A stretch of 64,000 bases of DNA from Clostridium sp031626875 (GCF_031626875.1 NZ_JANDMF010000020.1:25258-89257), one strand, 5' to 3'; counted from the first letter of the stretch, positions 26,335-34,583 are shown. The notes: a model not told the origin generated them from the sequence alone. Made by a program: numbers and translations.

Positions 26335-26973
26335 ATGAAAATCGCATTAATTAATGAAAACAGTCAAGCTTCAAAAAATTCAATGGTATATGAAACACTT
26401 AAAAAAGTTGTAGAGCCAAAAGGTCATGAAGTATTTAATTATGGAATGTACGGAGTTGAAAGTGAAGCTCAATTAACATATGTTCAAAATGGTATTTTAG
26501 CAGCAATATTATTAAATTCTGGAGCTGCAGATTACGTAATTACAGGTTGCGGAACTGGAGAAGGAGCAATGCTTGCTTGTAACTCATTCCCAGGTGTATT
26601 ATGTGGTCATGTAGTAGATCCATCTGATGCATATATGTTTGCACAAATTAATGATGGAAATGCAATTGCATTACCTTTTGCAAAAGGATTTGGATGGGGA
26701 GCTGAACTTAATTTAGAATATATCTTTGAAAAACTATTCCAAGGAGAAAGTGGACAAGGATATCCAAAAGATAGAGTAATTCCAGAACAAAGAAATAAGA
26801 AGATTTTAGATGAAGTTAAGAAAGTAACACATACGGATATGGTTACAATTTTAAAGAATCTAGATCAAGAATTAGTTAAAGGTGCTATAAGTGGAGAAAA
26901 GTTCAAAGAGTATTTCTTTGCAAACTGCAAATGTGACAAAATTAAGGAATGTGTTGAAAGTATTTTAGGATAA
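26335..26973 (+). CDS. RpiB/LacA/LacB-family isomerase, probable DhuI
   Basis: A 212-aa sugar isomerase. The N-terminal NENSQASKNS and the active-site segment YVITGCGTGEGAMLACNSFPGV (with Cys) are RpiB-family. The protein is longer than RpiB (~150 aa) and matches the ~212-aa subfamily found in uronate clusters, where DhuI isomerises 4-deoxy-5-hexosulose uronate. A KdgF-like cupin gene follows, and kdgT and an AraC gene are nearby, which supports that role. AAAGGAAG precedes the ATG. Confidence 0.75.
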   Translation: MKIALINENSQASKNSMVYETLKKVVEPKGHEVFNYGMYGVESEAQLTYVQNGILAAILLNSGAADYVITGCGTGEGAMLACNSFPGVLCGHVVDPSDAYMFAQINDGNAIALPFAKGFGWGAELNLEYIFEKLFQGESGQGYPKDRVIPEQRNKKILDEVKKVTHTDMVTILKNLDQELVKGAISGEKFKEYFFANCKCDKIKECVESILG

Positions 26974-27006
26974 TAGAATATAAAGTAAATCATATTTTAT
27001 AAGAAA

Positions 27007-27050
27007 CAAAAGGCGTAGTATAAAAACAGAGAGTTATACTATGCCTTTTA
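27007..27050 (+). terminator. Hairpin between the isomerase and KdgF-like genes
   Basis: AAAAGGCGTAGTATAA pairs with TTATACTATGCCTTTT (one mismatch). It may terminate part of the transcripts or act as a processing site. Confidence 0.65.
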
Positions 27051-27078
27051 ATAAATTATATAAAGGGAGATATAGAGA

Positions 27079-27405
27079 ATGTTTTGTTTTAATAAGGATG
27101 TTGAATTTAAAGTTATAGATGAAAATACTAAAAGAAAGGTATTAGTACATGATGAAAAGATGATGGCGGTTGAAGTTCACTTTGCAAAACCTACAGAAAC
27201 TATAGAAACACATGCTCATGTACATGATCAATTAACATATGTATTAAAAGGGTCTTTTAAGTTTATAGTAGGAGATAGAACTGAAATTGTAAAAGAAGGA
27301 GATACAATTTTTATGCCTTCTAATGTTCAACATGGATGTGTATCATTAGAAGAAAACTCAGTTGTATATGATGTCTTTACACCAGAAAGAAAAGATTTTT
27401 TATAA
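27079..27405 (+). CDS. kdgF: KdgF-like cupin protein
   Basis: A 108-aa single cupin. Motif 1 THAHVHDQLTYVLKG and motif 2 GDTIFMPSNVQHG carry the metal-binding His/Gln/His set. Its ending VYDVFTPERKDFL matches KdgF, which converts unsaturated uronates from pectin or alginate to the linear ketose that the DhuI/KduI isomerases use. It lies directly after the isomerase gene. Ends in a 26-bp perfect hairpin. Confidence 0.78.
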   Translation: MFCFNKDVEFKVIDENTKRKVLVHDEKMMAVEVHFAKPTETIETHAHVHDQLTYVLKGSFKFIVGDRTEIVKEGDTIFMPSNVQHGCVSLEENSVVYDVFTPERKDFL

Positions 27406-27463
27406 AGTATAAAACTCTATATGTTAGATAAGTAATAATCTAACATATAGAGTTTTATACTTT
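27404..27463. terminator. 26-bp perfect inverted repeat after kdgF
   Basis: Arms 27404-27429 and 27438-27463 are exact reverse complements with an 8-nt loop. The left arm begins in the kdgF stop codon. It is unusually long for a terminator and has no T run of its own beyond the arm's TTT. Confidence 0.65.
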
Positions 27464-27519
27464 ATAGTTATATAATGGAAATATATAGTCATTATTAATA
27501 GGTAATTTAGGAGTTAAAA

Positions 27520-28050
27520 ATGAAAGAGTTTTTTCTAGAAACAGACAGATTAGGATTTGCTTTATGGAGCATGGAGGATATAAATGATGCATTAGAACTT
27601 TGGGGGAATCCTAATGTAACGAAATATATTGTAGGAAATGGAAAAATGACAAAAGATGATATACATAAAAGGCTTGATATAGAAATTAAAAATTATAAAG
27701 AGTATAAGATTCAATATTGGCCAATCTACTATAGAGAAACTAATGAAAATATAGGTTGCTGTGGATTAAGAAATTATGATATAGAAAATAATATTCTTGA
27801 AATTGGAGTGCATTTAAAGGAAAAATCATGGGGAAGGGGATTTGCAAAGGAAGCTTGTTTAGCTACTATTGATTATGCTTTTGAAATCCTTAGAGTTTCT
27901 GCTATCTTTGCAGGACATAATCCTAAAAATATAGTATCATCTAGACTTCTTAAAAGTTTAGGATTTAAATATACCCATGATGAATTTTATCCACCAACAG
28001 GATTAAAACATCCGTCATATTTATTAAAAAAAGAGGAGTACAAAAAATAA
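27520..28050 (+). CDS. GNAT acetyltransferase, RimJ/RimL type
   Basis: A 176-aa acetyltransferase, begins FFLETDRLGFALWSMEDIND. Acetyl-CoA site EKSWGRGFAKEACLATIDYA (R-G-x-A/G pattern), then HNPKNIVSSRLLKSLGFKYT, as in RimJ/RimL-like resistance or N-terminal acetylases. GGAG lies 6 nt before the ATG. A D-hydroxyacid dehydrogenase gene follows closely. Confidence 0.82.
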   Translation: MKEFFLETDRLGFALWSMEDINDALELWGNPNVTKYIVGNGKMTKDDIHKRLDIEIKNYKEYKIQYWPIYYRETNENIGCCGLRNYDIENNILEIGVHLKEKSWGRGFAKEACLATIDYAFEILRVSAIFAGHNPKNIVSSRLLKSLGFKYTHDEFYPPTGLKHPSYLLKKEEYKK

Positions 28051-28080
28051 AAAATAGTGTTTATGAAGGAGTTAGATAGA

Positions 28081-29049
28081 ATGAAAATTTTAGCATATAG
28101 TAATAGGCCAGATGAGACAGAGTATTTTAAGGAATTTGGTAAGAAATACAATGTTCAAATAGAATTGTGTGATGAGGCTCCAAGTATAGAAAATGCAAGT
28201 CTTGCAAAAGGTTATGATTGCATTAGTGTAATTACCACAAAGATATCAGCAGAACTTATAGAAGAATTTCATAAAGTAGGAGTTAAGTATATATCTACAA
28301 GAACTATTGGTTATGAGCATATAGATATTATAAAGGCTAAAGAATTAGGAATTGGAGTAGGTAATGTTTCTTATTCACCAAATAGTGTAGCAGATTATAC
28401 AATAATGTTAATTCTTATGGCTACAAGGAAAATAAAAATTATTATGGATAAGAATGATATACAGGATTATACATTACAAGGCGTTCAAGGCAAAGAATTA
28501 CCTAATTTGACTATTGGGGTTATAGGGACAGGAAGAATTGGACAAAGGGTAATTAATCACTTAAGTGGATTTGGTTCAAAATTGTTAGCTTATGATATTT
28601 ATGAAGATGAAGGGGTAAAACAACATGCTAAATATGTTAATTTAAATACTCTTTTAAAAGAGAGTGATGTGATTACGTTGCATATACCAGCTACAGAAGG
28701 CAATCATCATATAATAAATAGAGATTCAATAAAATTAATGAAAGATGGGGTAACAATTATAAATACAGCTCGAGGATCACTTGTTAATACAAAGGATTTA
28801 ATTGATGGGATTTTAGAGAAAAAAATAGGTGGGGTAGCATTAGATGTAATTGAAGGTGAAGGAAAATTATATTATAGGGATTTAAGAGGAGAAATAATAG
28901 ATAATAAGTATTTGAACACTTTAAAGAACTTTCCAAATGTAATTTTAACACACCATACTGCCTTTTATACAGATCAAGCAGTTAGTGATATGGTTGAAAA
29001 TTCAATAAAAAATTGCATCTTATTTTGGCAAAATAAAAAAATATATTAA
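28081..29049 (+). CDS. D-2-hydroxyacid dehydrogenase (D-lactate dehydrogenase/VanH-like)
   Basis: A 322-aa NAD-dependent dehydrogenase reducing 2-keto acids to D-hydroxy acids such as D-lactate. NAD motif GVIGTGRIGQRV (about 147-158), catalytic Arg in NTARGSLV, Glu in DVIEGEG and His in LTHHTAFYT. Start 28081 was chosen because AAGGAG lies 9 nt before it; ATG 28063 has no site. Confidence 0.88.
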   Translation: MKILAYSNRPDETEYFKEFGKKYNVQIELCDEAPSIENASLAKGYDCISVITTKISAELIEEFHKVGVKYISTRTIGYEHIDIIKAKELGIGVGNVSYSPNSVADYTIMLILMATRKIKIIMDKNDIQDYTLQGVQGKELPNLTIGVIGTGRIGQRVINHLSGFGSKLLAYDIYEDEGVKQHAKYVNLNTLLKESDVITLHIPATEGNHHIINRDSIKLMKDGVTIINTARGSLVNTKDLIDGILEKKIGGVALDVIEGEGKLYYRDLRGEIIDNKYLNTLKNFPNVILTHHTAFYTDQAVSDMVENSIKNCILFWQNKKIY

Positions 29050-29196
29050 GATTAATTAAGTTATCAAAAATAGGGTTATAGAAAAATTGCAAGTAATAAT
29101 ATAGTGAATAAAAATATTGGAATTTAAATTAACAGTATTTTTTTATTTATAAATTTATCGTTTGCAGAAAAATATAGGTTTAGTTTTTAATTAAAA

Positions 29197-29589
29197 TTAA
29201 AGTCCGAAAAAGTCTTTGTTTTCATTTATTGTATAAGCCATAAGTCCTGGTAAAAATAAACCACAGATAGTTACAAAGCTAAATCCGTTAGTTATAATAC
29301 CTAATATAAAATATAAAACTATTATTCCAAAATAAATCATTACAGATTTTTTATTTGTATTAGATACTAAAAGATATAAAGAAACAATAAGTCCGATTGC
29401 CACAATGATATCAAGAGAAATCATAAATTTACTTGGAAGATGTTCTCCAGTCAATTCGTATATCAAAGATTCTGTAGCAGACATGTTAAGTAGACCAAAT
29501 GAACCTATTATACTCCAAAAAGCGCCTACTAATTGTAACCCTATAGCTACTTGTGCAACAACTGGAAATTTTTTGAATTTTTCTAACAT
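29197..29589 (-). CDS. Small four-helix membrane protein (copy 1) behind a tRNA-like leader
   Basis: A 130-aa protein with four hydrophobic helices (about 12-32, 55-75, 83-103, 105-122) and a conserved start MLEKFKKFPVVAQVAIGLQL. I do not recognise the family. It is paralogous to the 30034-30429 gene, sharing the start, PSKF, IYFG and the Asn-Glu-Asn ending pattern. Upstream on the same strand lie AGAGG, an AACC/GGTT hairpin and a tRNA-like cloverleaf (29639-29718). Confidence 0.75.
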   Translation of the reverse strand: MLEKFKKFPVVAQVAIGLQLVGAFWSIIGSFGLLNMSATESLIYELTGEHLPSKFMISLDIIVAIGLIVSLYLLVSNTNKKSVMIYFGIIVLYFILGIITNGFSFVTICGLFLPGLMAYTINENKDFFGL

Positions 29590-29619
29590 TATTAATTACC
29601 TCTTTCTTTTTTTCTTATT

Positions 29620-29638
29620 TTAACCCTAATTAGGTTAA
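29620..29638 (-). repeat. Short hairpin between tRNA-like element and gene (copy 1)
   Basis: Minus strand TTAACC, 7-nt loop, GGTTAA, directly next to the CCA end of the tRNA-like sequence. Copy 2 has an AACC/GGTT hairpin at the same place. Confidence 0.5.
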
Positions 29639-29718
29639 TGGTGCTAATAAGAGGAGTTGAACCTCTATAATTCTGATTATCAATACAGATATACACTTAC
29701 CAATTGTGTTATATTAGC
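29639..29718 (-). other. Degenerate tRNA-like cloverleaf with encoded CCA (copy 1)
   Basis: Minus strand: acceptor GCTAATA / TATTAGC, then A and CCA; D arm ACAC-AATTGGTAA-GTGT with the GG pair; T arm AGAGG-TTCAACT-CCTCT. The anticodon arm is abnormal: TCTG/CAGA closes a 10-nt loop that contains TTGATAA, and the segment between the D and T arms is 26 nt where 23 is normal. The T loop lacks the standard TTCGA. A TATAAT at 29723-29728 would start transcription at about its first base, so the mRNA of the gene downstream would begin with the tRNA-like fold. Confidence 0.55.
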
Positions 29719-29975
29719 AGATATTATATTAAGAAAATAAAAGTAAAAGATAATTATTTAAATTAAAAGCTTGTCCTACAATAAAGAAATAATTATTTTT
29801 AAATTAAAGTTATATAATAATATTCACATAAAAAATGAAAAAAGTCAAGAAAAATGTAATATAATGTAATATTTCTTTAGCGCCGATTGAAATTAATTAG
29901 AATATTATGACTATAATAGATGCTTGAGAAAAAAAATGTAGTTTTGTGTCGTCGTGAAAATTAAAGTAAAAAAAA
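29719..29975. other. Gap between the two membrane-protein units
   Basis: AT-rich sequence with the TATAAT for unit 1 near its left end. No ORF was found with a ribosome-binding site. Confidence 0.5.
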
Positions 29976-29995
29976 CTGGAAATTTAAATTTCCAG
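29976..29995 (-). terminator. Terminator of membrane-protein copy 2
   Basis: Minus strand CTGGAAATTTAAATTTCCAG (palindrome) followed by eight T residues. Confidence 0.88.
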
Positions 29996-30033
29996 CAATA
30001 TTTAAAGATACAAATTTTCGTTTGCGTTTTATT

Positions 30034-30429
30034 TCAAGATCTGAATAGATATTTATTTTCTGTTAGTATGCAAGCCATAATCAGTGGTAACACTATACCT
30101 GTAACTACAAAAAAAGAATCTAATTTTTTTAAGCTAAGACTGATGACAAGATTAAAAATAAGTACTCCGAAGTATATCAATATAGTTTGCTTATTTGGAT
30201 TTAAAAAAATAATTACTATAGACGATATAATTAAGAGATTAGATATGATAGTCATATAGAGAGTGAATTTACTTGGAGCATCCCCACCTGCTAACATGTA
30301 AATCATTGATATTTCGTTAGTTACTTTCAAAAAATTTATTGCATCTAAAACAGATGAAACACAAGTTAGTAACTGTAAACAAAAAATAACTCTCACGACT
30401 ATAGGGAGTTTTTTGAAGTTTTCTAACAT
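30034..30429 (-). CDS. Small four-helix membrane protein (copy 2) behind a tRNA-like leader
   Basis: A 131-aa paralog of the 29197-29589 product: start MLENFKKLPIVVRVIFCLQL, shared PSKF, N-K--ILIYFGV and -TENK end. Four hydrophobic helices, few charged residues. AAAGAGG precedes the ATG. Function unknown. A perfect terminator closes it, so each copy is a separate transcription unit. Confidence 0.75.
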   Translation of the reverse strand: MLENFKKLPIVVRVIFCLQLLTCVSSVLDAINFLKVTNEISMIYMLAGGDAPSKFTLYMTIISNLLIISSIVIIFLNPNKQTILIYFGVLIFNLVISLSLKKLDSFFVVTGIVLPLIMACILTENKYLFRS

Positions 30430-30487
30430 TACTAAAGACCTCTTTCGTTTTAATCTTTCTACTTAACCAAAAGAACGGTTATATTGA

Positions 30488-30557
30488 GCTGATAAGAAGG
30501 TTTCAACCTATATCTTTTTATAAAAAAATATACACATATGAATCGTGTTACATCAGC
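30488..30557 (-). other. Degenerate tRNA-like fold (copy 2)
   Basis: Minus strand acceptor GCTGATG / TATCAGC (6 pairs and a G-T), linker TA, D-arm stem ACAC/GTGT, an AT-rich middle helix ATATTTTT/AAAAGATAT, and AGGTT/AACCT in the T-arm place. It keeps the acceptor and D-stem of copy 1 by compensating changes, but lacks CCA, the GG of the D loop and the T loop. Confidence 0.4.
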
Positions 30558-30820
30558 ATATTTTTGAATAGATAAAAAATAAGAGATTATACAATAAATG
30601 GGGAATATAGCTTGTCTATATTCTATATGGAATAAGTAGAGAATTAATCTTTTTGTTAGAAAGATTAATTCTTTTATTATTAATATTTTTACATATTTTT
30701 TTAATCAAGTCAAGAAAAAACAAGACGATGAATGAATAATTATAAGTAAATAAGGCAAATAAATGGGATATTATGATGAATAAAGTTGTATTGTGTTAAT
30801 AATCCTTTTTGAAAAAGAAT

Positions 30821-31291
30821 TTACAATATTTTATAGAAATTTAATAAGACATTATTAGGTAATCTCTTTGCAGAACAGAAAAAAGTATAGTTCATAAGCC
30901 AGCTATACTTTTCAGAATAAACTTCAAATTTAGGTGTTGTACAGAAATAATATACATTTGGATCTACAAACTCACCTTTCTTAACCGATTCTATATATTC
31001 AGAAGGAACAGTACGAATTCCATTATTTTCAATATATATAGTTGCACCATCATCAAGCTGTACAGCATAACGTGCAGATAATTCACATTTTCCGTCTGGA
31101 CGAATAATTTGACTATCAATGCCTCCTGGCAAAACATGTCCATTGAAATTATTACCAGTTACTGTACCAGAAAGTATTGGAATAAGTTGACGTCTTCCTA
31201 CAATTTCATCTTGTCCAACTACAATAGGTGTATCTACTTTAATTAAAATGCTGAATATTTCTTCGAATTTTACATTATTTGTGTCAATCAT
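30821..31291 (-). CDS. DUF3237-family protein
   Basis: A 156-aa protein whose PILSGTVTGNNFNGHVLPGG, then D-Q-I-RPDGKCELSARYAVQLDDGATIYIENNG match the DUF3237 beta-barrel family, of unknown biochemical role. It lies 23 bp after the MaoC-like gene on the same strand, so the two form an operon, and it may act on the same lipid or polyketide-like compound. Confidence 0.7.
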   Translation of the reverse strand: MIDTNNVKFEEIFSILIKVDTPIVVGQDEIVGRRQLIPILSGTVTGNNFNGHVLPGGIDSQIIRPDGKCELSARYAVQLDDGATIYIENNGIRTVPSEYIESVKKGEFVDPNVYYFCTTPKFEVYSEKYSWLMNYTFFCSAKRLPNNVLLNFYKIL

Positions 31292-31314
31292 TTGTTTACC
31301 AACTTTCTTTTTGA

Positions 31315-31854
31315 TTATTTGTTTTTTAAATTTGCTTTAAAACATAGTATATTATTGCTAAAACCTTCTATAATATTTTCATCAACTTTTATATAAACAG
31401 GATTGCATCCATAAATAGGATGAACATATTTTACTTCTATTTCATTAGCATTAGTCATATTACAAAGTTCTTTTAAAATAAATAATCCTTGTACAACTGG
31501 ATTTTCAGTTAAATGAATAGAATTTGTATCACCTGTTAAATAGCTAAAATTAGCTATTTCTTCCTTTGAAAAATTATGCCATAAGGTCCACCTATTTTCC
31601 ATAACTACTGTTTCATTAAGTTTTTTTACAGTTACATTCATCATTAAGTAAACTGTTAGAGTTTCTACTATTTCATCATTAATATATCCATTGCAATTTA
31701 TTATGCAAAGTTTTTTGTTGTTTTTGAGTATTTCGTTTTTATATATCTTGGTACCAGATGTTGATTTGAACTTTTGGTATTTAACTTTAGCAATAAATGC
31801 ACCATCATAAAAAAAATCTTCTTGTGTTGCAAAAGATTTGAATAAATCTAACAT
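31315..31854 (-). CDS. MaoC/hot-dog-like dehydratase
   Basis: A 179-aa protein. The C-terminal half has TGDTNSIHLTENPVVQGLF, the MaoC (R)-hydratase motif with Asp and His at the expected places; the first half is a degenerate hot-dog-like repeat. Possibly hydrates or binds an enoyl-thioester. CCTCC on the plus strand marks its ribosome-binding site. First gene of a two-gene operon with the DUF3237 protein. Confidence 0.65.
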   Translation of the reverse strand: MLDLFKSFATQEDFFYDGAFIAKVKYQKFKSTSGTKIYKNEILKNNKKLCIINCNGYINDEIVETLTVYLMMNVTVKKLNETVVMENRWTLWHNFSKEEIANFSYLTGDTNSIHLTENPVVQGLFILKELCNMTNANEIEVKYVHPIYGCNPVYIKVDENIIEGFSNNILCFKANLKNK

Positions 31855-32110
31855 TATAAAGCCTCCTTTCTAAATAAGAATTCTGTCTTTATAATCCATT
31901 ATAGCTTTATTTTAGGTAAGAGTATAGGCTTGATGGTGATTAATATATAATTGATATAAATAGTGGGAAAAATTAAGGTGAGGAATAATGATGATGAAAT
32001 AATACATATTATGAAAAAATCAAAGTGAGAATGCTAAATATAATCTTGTATAAAATTCATATAAAAATACAAAATAATATTAAGAAAAATATTATTTGGA
32101 GGATGAGTAT

Positions 32111-32326
32111 ATGACTTATGGATTTTATAGAAAAAATAATGATGGTAGAACATTGAATGAGCCCACAGAAGTGATTAATCATGCTGAGACGAAGGCCATT
32201 TATGAATGTCCAGTATGTCAATATGTATATGATGGAGAAGTACCATTTCGTGAATTAAGTGATGAATATGTTTGTCCAATGTGTAAACAGCCAAAGGCAA
32301 TATTTGAAAAAATAAACATAGAGTGA
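32111..32326 (+). CDS. Rubredoxin-like iron-binding protein
   Basis: A 71-aa protein. The C-terminal 45 residues form a rubredoxin-type knuckle pair, CPVCQYVYDGEVPFRE and DEYVCPMCKQPKAIFE. The usual glycine after each CxxC is replaced by Gln or Lys. The N-terminal 25 residues are extra. Likely a one-electron carrier. ATG 32111 is preferred with GGAGGA 7 nt before it. Confidence 0.8.
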   Translation: MTYGFYRKNNDGRTLNEPTEVINHAETKAIYECPVCQYVYDGEVPFRELSDEYVCPMCKQPKAIFEKINIE

Positions 32327-32358
32327 TAATATTAAAAAGTCTATTATGATTTCATGTA

Positions 32359-32388
32359 TTGACAGAAATGTTAACTCATTGATACTAT
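32359..32388 (+). promoter_or_regulatory. Strong sigma-A promoter
   Basis: Consensus TTGACA (32359-32364), 18-bp spacer, TACTAT (32383-32388). Confidence 0.6.
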
Positions 32389-32394
32389 AAGATT

Positions 32395-32597
32395 AAGTAA
32401 CTACTGCACATAGAAGATATTTTTTTGCAAAATTAAAAAATAAATATCAAATATGGCAGTAGGAGGTTTTATTTTTATAATATCTTGTTGAAACTATTGA
32501 TAAGAACAGATGCTTGAGGTTAGAATGTTAAATGCTGCTAAATAATGATGAAAATAATAAAAACTAGAATATAAGACAAGCTGTTTTTATTAAGAAA
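32395..32597 (+). ncRNA. Candidate small RNA or long leader upstream of DedA
   Basis: From the expected start of the 32359 promoter to AATAAAAAC...GTTTTTATT (32556-32593). It includes an AGGAGG (near 32461) with no usable start codon. No homology is claimed. Confidence 0.3.
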
Positions 32598-32659
32598 TAA
32601 GTAGTTCATATGTTAGAGTTATTATATAAATAAGGCAAATAAACTTAAGGAGAGAAAAG

Positions 32660-33307
32660 ATGGAGTTAATAAAAAATTTTATTGATATTTTTATGCATTT
32701 AGATGTATATCTAGGTGGAATTATCAATGAGTACGGTACTTTAACGTATGTTATGTTATTTTTAATAATCTTCTGTGAAACAGGATTAGTTTTTACCCCA
32801 TTTTTGCCAGGAGATTCACTAATATTTGCAGCAACAGCTTTTGCAGCTCTTGGTCATCTTAATATTTTGTTATTAATTGCAGTTATTCTTGTAGCAGCTA
32901 TTTTAGGTGATGCAATGAATTATATGATTGGTAATAAACTAGGTAATAAGCTTATAAAAAAAGAAAATAGGTTTATAAAGAAAGAATACATAGATAAAAC
33001 TCATGGGTTTTATGAAAAATATGGTGGTAAAACAATTGTTATAGCAAGATTTGTTCCAATAGTGCGTACATTTGCGCCTTTTGTAGCTGGAATAAGTGAT
33101 ATGCATTATAATAAATTTTTATCATACAATGCAATAGGAGCATCTCTTTGGGTTGGAATAGTAGGAGCAGCAGGATATTTCTTTGGAAACATTCCACTCG
33201 TACAAGAAAATTTTGAGACAGTTGTGCTTGCTATAATATTTATTTCAATATTACCTGGATTAATACCAGTATTAAAGAGTAAGTTTTCAAAAAAGACAAT
33301 AGTTTAG
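32660..33307 (+). CDS. DedA-family membrane protein
   Basis: A 215-aa member of the DedA/VTT superfamily, implicated in flipping phospholipid or undecaprenyl-phosphate carriers. Motifs: FCETGLVFTPFLPGDSLIF, GDAMNYMIGNKLG, and F-RFVPIVRTFAPFVAGI with the conserved Arg. About five hydrophobic segments with two re-entrant-looking ones. AAGGAGAG precedes the ATG. The PAP2 phosphatase gene follows after 21 bp, a combination suited to recycling undecaprenyl carriers. Confidence 0.9.
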   Translation: MELIKNFIDIFMHLDVYLGGIINEYGTLTYVMLFLIIFCETGLVFTPFLPGDSLIFAATAFAALGHLNILLLIAVILVAAILGDAMNYMIGNKLGNKLIKKENRFIKKEYIDKTHGFYEKYGGKTIVIARFVPIVRTFAPFVAGISDMHYNKFLSYNAIGASLWVGIVGAAGYFFGNIPLVQENFETVVLAIIFISILPGLIPVLKSKFSKKTIV

Positions 33308-33328
33308 TAGATAATAGGGAGAAGAAAA

Positions 33329-33892
33329 ATGCAGTTTATTCAACAAATTGATAATTCTATACTTATGCTCATACATAACAATATAACAAATCCATTTTTT
33401 GATAGCATAATGCCTGTGATAACAGGGCTTGCAAATGGTGGGGTTTTATGGGTAGTTATAGGACTAATACTTATTTGTAGCACAAAGTATAGAAAAAGTG
33501 GATTAATACTCTTATGTGCTTTGGCGCTATGTTTTATTATTGGAAATTTAGGAATAAAACCATTGGTGGCAAGAGTTAGACCTTTTGATGTAAATACAAC
33601 CATTCATTTGATAATATCAAAGCCAAAGGATTTTTCATTTCCATCAGGGCATACAATGCATTCTTTTGCAGCTGCCACAGTATTATATTATACAAATAAA
33701 AGAATTGGGATAGGAGCTTATATTTTAGCTATAATCATTGGATTCTCTAGATTATATCTATATGTACATTATCCGTCAGATGTTTTGTTTGGTATAATAA
33801 TTGGAGTGTTATTAGCTTTAGTATCAATTAAATTGTGTGAAAAAGTTGCTAAAAAAGCTAATGAATATAAAGCTCTTAAAGATATAAATTAG
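33329..33892 (+). CDS. PAP2-family membrane phosphatase
   Basis: A 187-aa protein. Phosphatase motifs: KPLVARVRP (C1), PSGHTMHS (C2) and SRLYLYVHYPSDVLFG (C3), in a six-helix membrane protein. Likely an undecaprenyl-pyrophosphate or phosphatidyl-phosphate phosphatase acting at the outer face. Cotranscribed with the DedA gene. Confidence 0.9.
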   Translation: MQFIQQIDNSILMLIHNNITNPFFDSIMPVITGLANGGVLWVVIGLILICSTKYRKSGLILLCALALCFIIGNLGIKPLVARVRPFDVNTTIHLIISKPKDFSFPSGHTMHSFAAATVLYYTNKRIGIGAYILAIIIGFSRLYLYVHYPSDVLFGIIIGVLLALVSIKLCEKVAKKANEYKALKDIN

Positions 33893-33902
33893 AAGAGAGT
33901 AT

Positions 33903-33950
33903 TAAAACATTTCATAAATCTATATTATGTAGATTTATGAAGTGTTTTTT
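33903..33950 (+). terminator. Terminator after the PAP2 gene
   Basis: AAAACATTTCATAAATCTA pairs with TAGATTTATGAAGTGTTTT, then TTCTAT. Confidence 0.85.
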
Positions 33951-34094
33951 CTATATTAAGAATTCTTAATTTTCAACTTTTAAATATTCTTCACCATATA
34001 TATGGTTATATGGTAATATTCTTAACAATATTGAAAGTTGTAAGTTTCAGGAGTAATATGTATATTATAGAAAAAAGATTAGGAGGAACAAATA

Positions 34095-34550
34095 ATGATT
34101 TGTGAAAATATTAGAAATACAAAGGATTATTCGAAAATCAATGCTAATTTAGGAAAGGCTTTTGAGTTTTTAAAAAAGACAGATTTAACTAAATTAGAAA
34201 TAGGTAATTATGAAATAGATGGTAAAAATGTATTTGCATTTGTTCAAGAGTATACAACTGAACCAGAAGAAGATAGAAGGTGGGAAGCTCATAAAAAATA
34301 TATTGACATACAATATATTATTCAAGGAAATGAAACTATGGGCTATGCACCAGTAGAATCTTTAGAAATTGTTGAAGATAATTTTGATGAAAAAGATATT
34401 GCTTTCTTTAAAAATGTAGAACATAGTTCAAAATTAGAAGTAACTAGTGGAGATTATGTAATTTTCTTTCCAGAAGATGGACATAAACCAGGATGTGCTT
34501 TGGACAAACCTTCTAAAGTAAGAAAAATAGTAGTAAAGATAGTAGTATAA
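34095..34550 (+). CDS. YhcH/YjgK/YiaL (DUF386) family sugar-associated protein
   Basis: A 151-aa cupin-like protein. RRWEAHKKYIDIQYIIQGNETMG and FFPEDGHKPGCA are the family's metal-binding blocks (H, E and H residues). Relatives sit in sialic-acid and other amino-sugar pathways and in EbgC, where they act as anomerase or accessory proteins. AGGAGGA precedes the ATG. Stands alone with a terminator. Confidence 0.85.
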   Translation: MICENIRNTKDYSKINANLGKAFEFLKKTDLTKLEIGNYEIDGKNVFAFVQEYTTEPEEDRRWEAHKKYIDIQYIIQGNETMGYAPVESLEIVEDNFDEKDIAFFKNVEHSSKLEVTSGDYVIFFPEDGHKPGCALDKPSKVRKIVVKIVV

Positions 34551-34583
34551 AAATAATTATAATATTCATAGTAAATAAGTAAT

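Larger units (their letters stand above)
32327..32659. other. Gap before the DedA gene, with a possible small RNA
   Basis: Holds a TTGACA...TACTAT promoter, about 200 nt without a credible ORF, and a hairpin followed by T-rich sequence. Confidence 0.5.

Noticed and set aside
29639..29718. A normal functional tRNA gene
   Set aside because: The anticodon arm has only four clear pairs and a 10-nt loop, the D-to-T segment is 3 nt too long and the T loop lacks TTCGA, so it is called tRNA-like.
29954..30259. 101-codon plus-strand ORF
   Set aside because: It lies antisense to the second membrane-protein gene, which has a ribosome-binding site, paralog and terminator.
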